A DNA stretch of 13,651 nt from Bacteroidales bacterium (GTDB lineage: Bacteria > Bacteroidota > Bacteroidia > Bacteroidales > UBA10428), in the NCBI GenBank assembly GCA_030626465.1, contig DAOUOU010000061.1, positions 1 to 13,651 of the forward strand, read 5' to 3'. Every line of letters begins with the position of its first letter. The first letter of the stretch is position 1. The position numbers and the translations under genes were made by a program. Under the pieces are notes generated by a model, which saw only the letters and a program-made list of their open reading frames with translations, ran no database searches and was not told the origin of the DNA. Of this stretch, positions 1-4,773 are shown in pieces.

Positions 1-218
1 GCATGTGTTGTCTTAGGATCATTTGTGCATGCAATGGTGAAATATGGAATTGGCATTTCCTCCAGGTTCTTCATCTGCTGAATAAAATCTGAATTTGTAT
101 CAAGGTCTCTGAATCCTTGGTTATAATAATTGTATATCAGACTATTGTCTGAGTTCTCCATGCTGATAATTGCACCGAACACATATCTGAATACTGCCAG
201 GGGTGATCCAGAAGTTGG
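1..218 (-). pseudogene. Lipase-like alpha/beta hydrolase, 5'-truncated remnant (continues past left edge)
   Basis: The minus strand is open from position 218 to the left edge. It follows a TAA at 221-219 and gives about 72 residues. The translation begins PTSGSPLAVFRYV and contains GFRDLDTNSDFIQQM, then MPIPYFTIA. This order resembles the segment after the catalytic serine in lipases and PGAP1-like alpha/beta hydrolases: a 'TPhxGSPlA' strand, then a 'G..dL.p.SdFl..l' helix, then a 'p.p.y.tIag' strand. The nucleophile elbow (GxSxG), which should lie upstream, is absent: past 221 all three minus frames are interrupted or unlike a hydrolase. The first ATG in frame is at 161-159, inside the conserved part, and has no Shine-Dalgarno, so it is unlikely to be a true start. 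I infer a hydrolase gene that lost its 5' half by rearrangement near 205-220. Family assignment rests on remembered motifs and is moderate. Confidence 0.5.
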
Positions 219-486
219 TTACGGGTATCATATAGATAACAAATCAGACAAAGAACTAAAGTTGTATTTTAAAGGTCCTGGATATAATGATAGCCCAGAA
301 ACAATAATAGCTATGCTAAGAGCTGAACAATTGTTTTATGAAATAGATGTTTGCGGAAAAAATCCTTATGATGAAAAGGATGATTTTGAAAAGGTAGTTG
401 ACCTTATTTCTGAATCCATATTTATTCTTTTATTTTACCACCGGAAATTTCTTAAACTTAAAATTTTACTAATATTGGAGTCCTGA
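130..486 (+). CDS. Short hypothetical protein of hybrid origin (118 aa)
   Basis: I do not recognise this ORF. Its first 25 to 29 codons lie antisense to the hydrolase remnant and read like a non-coding shadow. From about codon 30 (near 217) the composition changes to a charged, protein-like stretch, with GYHIDNKSDKELKLYFKG, then SPETIIAMLRAEQLF and NPYDEKDDFEKVVDLISES. The last 25 codons are AT-rich and hydrophobic. This pattern suggests the 3' end of a former gene fused at about 205-220 to unrelated DNA, with any apparent start (130, or an internal ATG at 160) supplied by the neighbour. No signal peptide, catalytic motif or ribosome binding site is evident. It ends 35 nt before the start of the DUF1846 gene on the same strand. 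It may be a pseudogene fragment rather than an expressed gene. Confidence 0.33.
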   Translation: MYIRLLSEFSMLIIAPNTYLNTARGDPEVGYGYHIDNKSDKELKLYFKGPGYNDSPETIIAMLRAEQLFYEIDVCGKNPYDEKDDFEKVVDLISESIFILLFYHRKFLKLKILLILES

Positions 487-521
487 TATTAATTCTGATA
501 ATAATATTCTAAGGGCGTAAA

Positions 522-2048
522 ATGAAAGATACAAATCACATTGGATTTGATAATGAGAAATACCTCCAGGAGCAGACATCTGCTATTCTTGAAAGAGTGA
601 GCCGGTTTAACCATAAACTTTACCTGGAATTTGGAGGTAAGATTTTATTTGATTACCATGCAGCCAGAGTATTACCGGGATTTGATCCGAATGTTAAGAT
701 GCGGCTTTTGCAAATATTAAAAGACAAAATTGATGTAATTTTATGTATTCATGCAGGTGATATTGAAAGAAAAAAAGTCAGGGCGGATTTTGGTATTACT
801 TACGATGTTGATGCATTAAAAACCATTGATGATTTCAGGGAATGGGGCATAGATGTCACAGCTGTGGTTATTACCCGTTATCAGAATCAATCACCTGCAA
901 AAGCCTTTAAGAACAAACTTGAATTAAGGGGAGTTAAGGTATATTTACATTATCCTACAAAAGGATATCCTACGGATGTTGACCTGATTGTCAGCGAGCA
1001 GGGGTATGGGGCAAACGAATACATCAGGACCACAAATCCTATCGTAATAGTTACAGGCCCAGGGCCAGGTAGCGGTAAACTTGCCACCTGCCTGTGTAAT
1101 CTTTACCATGAATATAAAAACGGAGTTAAGGCAGGATATGCAAAATTTGAAACATTTCCTATCTGGAACCTACCTGTCGATCATAAAGTAAATGTTGCCT
1201 ATGAAGCTGCCACTGTTGACTTGAAAGATGAAGTTCTGATTGATGAACATCATTTGAAAGTCTATAATGTAAAGACTGTGAATTATAACCGTGATATTGA
1301 AGCGTTTCATCTGCTTAAAAGGATCATTGAAAAAATAACAGGTGGTGAGTCTATGTATCAATCTCCGACTGATATGGGAGTAAACCGTGCAAGTTCGGGT
1401 TTTGTGAATGACAGTAGAATCATAGAAGCATCACATCAGGAGATCATCCGGAGATACTTCAGGTGTGCTGTGGAATATGTTATGGGCTTGGTGGACAAAG
1501 ACACCCTTAACCGGGCTTTTAAAATCATGAATAAAATAGGTGCAAAAGTTGAAGACCGAAAAGTGGTGTTGCCGGCAAGAGAAGCTGCAAAAAACGCTGA
1601 AAAAAGCGGAAAAGGCAATGCAGGAATCTTTTGCGGAGCCTGTATTGAATTGCATGATGGGACAATTATAACAGGCAAAAACTCACCGCTTATGCATGCA
1701 TCTTCAAGTCTGATTTTAAATGCTACCAAGCACCTGGCCGGAATCCCCGATAATATGTACATTTTGCCCGAAAACTTAATTGATTCGGTGGCATATTTGA
1801 AAAAAGATATATTGAATGGCAAAATGATTAGTCTCGATGTGGAAGAAACATTGATTGTGCTCGGTATAAGCGCTTTATCTAATCCAGCAGCACAAATGGC
1901 ATTGGAAAACCTGAAATGGTTGCGTAATTGCGAAGTACATCTTACTCATATTCCTACCCCGGGCGATGAAGCAGGATTGAGAAAATTAAAGGTAAACCTG
2001 ACGTGTGATCCTGAATATTCAAGTAAGAGCCTTTTTATTAGCGAATGA
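522..2048 (+). CDS. DUF1846 (UPF0371) family protein
   Basis: At 508 residues this is the usual length for the DUF1846/UPF0371 family, found in Firmicutes, Bacteroidota and others, whose biochemical role I do not know to be established. Family hallmarks are easy to see: KLYLEFGGK (residues 32-40), DYHAARVLPGF (44-54), VKVYLHYP (138-145), GPGPGSGK (179-186), GYAKFETFPIWNLP, and YQSPTDMGVN. GPGPGSGK resembles a Walker A/P-loop and could bind nucleotide or phosphate, but this is inference. There is no signal peptide or membrane segment, so it is probably cytosolic. The start at 522 is preceded by only a weak purine stretch (AAGGG), ordinary for Bacteroidota. The gene stands alone: a strong hairpin follows at 2128-2159 and the next gene is exported and unrelated. 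No frameshift or missing core motif was seen. The family call is confident; the function is not. Confidence 0.95.
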   Translation: MKDTNHIGFDNEKYLQEQTSAILERVSRFNHKLYLEFGGKILFDYHAARVLPGFDPNVKMRLLQILKDKIDVILCIHAGDIERKKVRADFGITYDVDALKTIDDFREWGIDVTAVVITRYQNQSPAKAFKNKLELRGVKVYLHYPTKGYPTDVDLIVSEQGYGANEYIRTTNPIVIVTGPGPGSGKLATCLCNLYHEYKNGVKAGYAKFETFPIWNLPVDHKVNVAYEAATVDLKDEVLIDEHHLKVYNVKTVNYNRDIEAFHLLKRIIEKITGGESMYQSPTDMGVNRASSGFVNDSRIIEASHQEIIRRYFRCAVEYVMGLVDKDTLNRAFKIMNKIGAKVEDRKVVLPAREAAKNAEKSGKGNAGIFCGACIELHDGTIITGKNSPLMHASSSLILNATKHLAGIPDNMYILPENLIDSVAYLKKDILNGKMISLDVEETLIVLGISALSNPAAQMALENLKWLRNCEVHLTHIPTPGDEAGLRKLKVNLTCDPEYSSKSLFISE

Positions 2049-2127
2049 GTGATAATGTGAAAATGTAATTATGGAAGGTTCCTAAAGAAAAATACCACAA
2101 ACAACAGCTAACAAATGGAAAAACAAA

Positions 2128-2159
2128 TTTTCATCTCCAGACATATCTGGAGATGAAAA
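2128..2159 (+). terminator. Perfect 14-bp stem hairpin, probable Rho-independent terminator
   Basis: Left arm 2128-2141 (TTTTCATCTCCAGA) pairs perfectly with right arm 2146-2159 across the 4-nt loop CATA. It lies 80 nt after the DUF1846 stop. The downstream strand is T-rich (ATTTTATCTTT) but has no uninterrupted T tract; the stem's own A/T ends make it usable in either direction. It probably ends DUF1846 transcription and insulates the DUF2459 gene. Confidence 0.7.
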
Positions 2160-2220
2160 GAACATTTTATCTTTAAAAAGTAATTAATAATAAACTGTCA
2201 ACTAAAACCAGGACGATACA

Positions 2221-2238
2221 ATGGATGAAACAACATGA
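2221..2238 (+). other. Five-codon leader ORF overlapping the next start (ATGA)
   Basis: ATG at 2221 is followed by GAT GAA ACA ACA TGA. The stop overlaps the ATG of the DUF2459 gene at 2235 in the arrangement ATGA, the geometry used for translational coupling. There is no convincing ribosome binding site for either start. It may be coincidence; the overlap is seen, the coupling is inference. Confidence 0.2.
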
Positions 2239-2894
2239 GGAAAATATTACCTGTCTATATAATTCTGCTTCTACCTTATGTTTTAAACATACAGAATACA
2301 TTTGCACAAACGCAATCTGATACTTCCTTAAGAAAAATATATATAGTAAGGCATGATTGGCATACCGGGATTATTTTCAATAAAAAAGAAGCAATACCCC
2401 ACCTGACAAAATTGAACAAAGAATTTATCAACGTAAAGTTCCTGGAAATGAGCTGGGGTGATAAAGACTTTTTCACCTCGGATAAAGGTACTTTATGGCA
2501 GGCTCTGAAAGCAATATTCGTACCCACCAAGTCGGTATTGCTGGTGTCAGCATATGATAAAAATCCCTATTTATATTTCAATTTAAAGAATATTCAGGAA
2601 TTAAGTCTAAGCCATGATAATTTTACTCATTTGATATCATACCTTAATAGTAGTCTGGCTATTCATTCTGATTCACAACAACCTATAGTAGTTCTGAAAT
2701 ATAGTGAGATGAGCTGCTTTTACTTATCCAATGAAAAGTATCATGCTTTTAAAACCTGCAATGTATGGACAGCCAGAGCTTTAAAAAAGTCAGGATTAAA
2801 AGTAATCCCAGCGTGGGCTATTACCTCCCGAAACATTATGCGGCAGGTTAGGAGAATAGAAAAGCATACTATTACTACTGTAAATAAGGATTAA
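2235..2894 (+). CDS. Exported DUF2459 family protein
   Basis: This 219-residue protein carries the DUF2459 (TIGR02117-like) signature. An N-terminal hydrophobic segment (residues 3-18), followed by NTFA-Q, looks like a Sec signal peptide cut near residue 24. Conserved motifs appear in family order: YIVRHDWHTGII (36-47), SWGDKDFF (73-80), and YHAFKTCNVWTARALKKSGL (169-188). The His-first, Cys/Asn-later order (H40/H43, C175, N176) recalls circularly permuted papain-like (NlpC/P60-type) folds. That suggests a hydrolase acting in the periplasm, but this is inference and I know of no demonstrated activity. The family is best known as an uncharacterised protein of proteobacteria and Bacteroidota. 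It lies between the terminator at 2128-2159 and palindromic DNA at 2926-2982, so it is probably monocistronic. The start at 2235 is chosen because the signal peptide begins there. Confidence 0.9.
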   Translation: MRKILPVYIILLLPYVLNIQNTFAQTQSDTSLRKIYIVRHDWHTGIIFNKKEAIPHLTKLNKEFINVKFLEMSWGDKDFFTSDKGTLWQALKAIFVPTKSVLLVSAYDKNPYLYFNLKNIQELSLSHDNFTHLISYLNSSLAIHSDSQQPIVVLKYSEMSCFYLSNEKYHAFKTCNVWTARALKKSGLKVIPAWAITSRNIMRQVRRIEKHTITTVNKD

Positions 2895-2925
2895 TAGGAA
2901 TTACCTGTTTCGCCATAGCCCGTCT

Positions 2926-2982
2926 ATTCGGCGGGTAAACATCCCGCAGAGAAAGGATCTGTTCATCCTGTGAATGCCGAAT
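2926..2982. repeat. Nested palindromes (REP-like, possibly RAYT-associated)
   Basis: An outer pair, ATTCGGC (2926-2932) and GCCGAAT (2976-2982), encloses two inner hairpins. The first is GCGGG (2931-2935) with CCCGC (2943-2947) around a 7-nt loop. The second is AGGAT (2954-2958) with ATCCT (2965-2969) around a 6-nt loop. If the outer stem uses only its five end pairs, all three stems can form together as a cruciform-like three-way structure. It is unusually G+C-rich for the region and lies between the convergent ends of the DUF2459 gene and the transposase relic. REP palindromes next to RAYT genes are a known arrangement; alternatively it is a bidirectional terminator. Confidence 0.5.
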
Positions 2983-3050
2983 GAGCAATCCCGAGAACCC
3001 TTTATGTGATTCATTTAATATAAGACATTAAAGACACAATATTTTGCATT

Positions 3051-3438
3051 TTATACACTATATAATTCATCATTGTTCCAATTCATTGGATTATTCGCAA
3101 TATATTCTGAGATGTTTTGGAATGATTTTTCATTACGAATAATATGGTCATGGTACCGTGGTTGCCAGGCGAAATCAATTTTATTCATTGTGGCATATTT
3201 TTTTACACCGGTTTTATATCCGCGAATTATCGATGCCAAATTTTTTGACTGTGGCCCGAATTTGTTGGGCAATTCCTCCAATTTCAGATAATTGCATTTT
3301 CCCATTCACAATATCTCCAAAATAACATTCTCTTTTGTATGTACAGATGGTCACAAAATATGCGGCATTCCATCCGTAATTCCAATTTTGCAACCGGGCA
3401 GATGAAATGCGGTATTTATTTTGATATTTATCTGTCAT
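3051..3438 (-). pseudogene. REP-associated tyrosine transposase (RAYT, Y1_Tnp/IS200-like), decayed
   Basis: Two minus-strand reading frames give the two ends of a Bacteroidota-type RAYT. The N-terminal frame (starting at 3438) reads MTDKYQNKYRISSARLQNW, then YGWNAAYFVTICTYKR and CYFGDI. The C-terminal frame reads NKFGPQSKNLASIIRGYKTG, WQPRYHDHIIRNE and YIANNPMNWNNDELY before the stop at 3051-3053. They meet near 3262-3270, where the frame changes and the middle of the protein is missing. The HUH motif (usually MPNHxHG), which holds the metal ion for DNA nicking, would lie in the lost part, about 40-60 residues by comparison with the family. The helix with SIIRGYK, expected to hold the catalytic tyrosine, remains. 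A deletion with frameshift explains the structure; the protein cannot be an active nuclease. Its 3' end faces the palindromes at 2926-2982. Confidence 0.85.
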
Positions 3439-3520
3439 ATTCAAGATCAAGACGCGATTTATCGCATTTCTTTCTCATTCTAAAACACCACAACCCGCAC
3501 AATTTCACCATTCTGAAGCA

Positions 3521-4393
3521 TTAATCTAACCCCTTCTCGAAGAATGTCGGATATTCTGCTGTACCATTTATTTCTTGAGGAGCAGAAATACTAATACCAT
3601 TACCAATAACTATATATCTGTAAGTACCACTAATCAGTCTGCGATTATCATCTCCTGCTGTTACCATAAAAGTATTATCCGGACCAGGTTCCCATAAAGC
3701 AGTTTCTGTCTTTTCTTCGCTGACACCTGTCTCATAGTCCATTTCCTCATATGTATAATGAATTACATCACTTTCAATATCAAAAGTATTACCAAAATTT
3801 ATTGTGAGTGTTTTCACCTGAGGTTCACCTTCCACTTCCATTTCTAATACTCTTATTCTGGTGAGAGTCGAATTCCATTCTCCCAACAGAGTTTCTGTAT
3901 CACCGCCAAAACAAGCTTCTACACGATATGGCCTTACCGTTGGTATAAGAGCAGTTGTTTGATTATTGCTGGTATCTGTTACAAAGCAAATTATCTCACT
4001 TATACTTCGATAAGTAATACCACTTTCCGGATCTGTATAGGGGAATTCAACATATTTATTTTCTCCCTCGATCATGATCATATTCATCTTAACTATTTCT
4101 GCATGAATGGTAATTATATTCTCATCAACGGTGCTTGTATATGTTGCTTCCTCATAGGTTACAAACATACCCAACTCTTCAATAAATATTTCACTTATAA
4201 CTGTTTCATCTGTAAAAGTAATTCTTGCCGGGTCTTCCGGTGATTGTTCCAACCACGTGCCTGTAAGAACAGACTCTTCTGTTTTGTCATCTTCTGATGT
4301 ATCTTTTTCACAACCTGGAAATGTAAGTATGAAAAGTATTACTATTATTAAATGGACACTTAATTTTAATATCATTTTTGTTCTATTGTTCAT
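3521..4393 (-). CDS. Lipoprotein with two lipocalin-like repeat domains
   Basis: This is a 290-residue envelope lipoprotein. The signal peptide has basic residues followed by a long hydrophobic run (residues 8-25) and the lipobox FPGC with Cys28, so the mature protein is probably lipid-anchored. After an acidic linker come two similar beta-rich units. The first begins VLTGTWLEQS (about residue 42), with ITFTDETVIS nearby; the second begins LLGEWNST (about residue 168), with LTINFGNTFDIESD. The 'L.G.W' followed by a 'itF....' strand is typical of lipocalin-like domains in Bacteroidota lipoproteins (DUF5004-type families), but the exact family and the ligand are not known. The start at 4393 is supported by AGGAGG 8 nt upstream. 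It is a single gene, followed by the RAYT relic and preceded by repeat-rich intergenic DNA. Confidence 0.8.
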   Translation of the reverse strand: MNNRTKMILKLSVHLIIVILFILTFPGCEKDTSEDDKTEESVLTGTWLEQSPEDPARITFTDETVISEIFIEELGMFVTYEEATYTSTVDENIITIHAEIVKMNMIMIEGENKYVEFPYTDPESGITYRSISEIICFVTDTSNNQTTALIPTVRPYRVEACFGGDTETLLGEWNSTLTRIRVLEMEVEGEPQVKTLTINFGNTFDIESDVIHYTYEEMDYETGVSEEKTETALWEPGPDNTFMVTAGDDNRRLISGTYRYIVIGNGISISAPQEINGTAEYPTFFEKGLD

Positions 4394-4401
4394 AGTATAA
4401 T

Positions 4402-4407
4402 CCTCCT
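4402..4407 (-). promoter_or_regulatory. Canonical Shine-Dalgarno AGGAGG of the two-repeat lipoprotein
   Basis: The complement of 4402-4407 is AGGAGG, 8 nt from the ATG at 4393-4391. A full consensus site stands out in a window where the other genes lack one, and it favours 4393 over the internal ATG at 4375. Confidence 0.7.
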
Positions 4408-4479
4408 CTTTTTATTTGTTTAAGTCAATACGAGTTTGCTTTTAAGGACTGATTTTAAATTAATTGGTTGCACGGGTGG

Positions 4480-4680
4480 AAAAACCAGTTGCATTGACCC
4501 CCAAAAACCGGGACTACTGACCAGTGCAGTTGTTTTACTATTAAGTTTTAGTTTATATTATGTTAAGTCTTGTATATTAAGCATTTATTAAATACAAAAT
4601 CCTGGAATTGGATGGTCAGTTGAAATCGGAACAGACTTATTCAAAAACCGGAATTGGGTGGTCAGTGAGACCGGTTTTTG
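4480..4680. repeat. Inverted array of four 20-nt repeats, probable insertion-element end relics
   Basis: The 380-nt space 4394-4773 holds no gene but contains a repeated unit with consensus GGTCARTNNNNCYGGTTTTT. Two copies lie on the minus strand (4480-4499 and 4503-4522) and two on the plus strand (4614-4633, degenerate, and 4660-4679). Copies 4503-4522 and 4660-4679 match at 16 of 20 positions as an inverted repeat. A second direct repeat, CCTGGAATTGGATGGTCAGT (4601-4620), recurs as CCGGAATTGGGTGGTCAGT (4648-4666). Also, 4643-4651 (AAAAACCGG) is complementary to 4671-4679. Multiple short direct repeats at each end, inverted relative to each other, are characteristic of IS21-family ends, so this may be what remains after loss of the element's genes. 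No transposase ORF is left. Confidence 0.6.
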
Positions 4681-4773
4681 CAGCAAGCCCACCAGATGGA
4701 TGGAATACCTTAAAATTACTATACTTAATAAAAGGAGTATAACCAATCCTGGTCAATAATTGTCCAGATGAAT

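Noticed and set aside
1436..1822. 128-codon minus-strand ORF inside the DUF1846 gene
   Set aside because: It is antisense to strongly conserved DUF1846 sequence and has no motif of its own.
3073..3291. 72-codon plus-strand ORF over the transposase relic
   Set aside because: It is a shadow of the minus-strand RAYT C-terminal frame, whose family motifs are clear.
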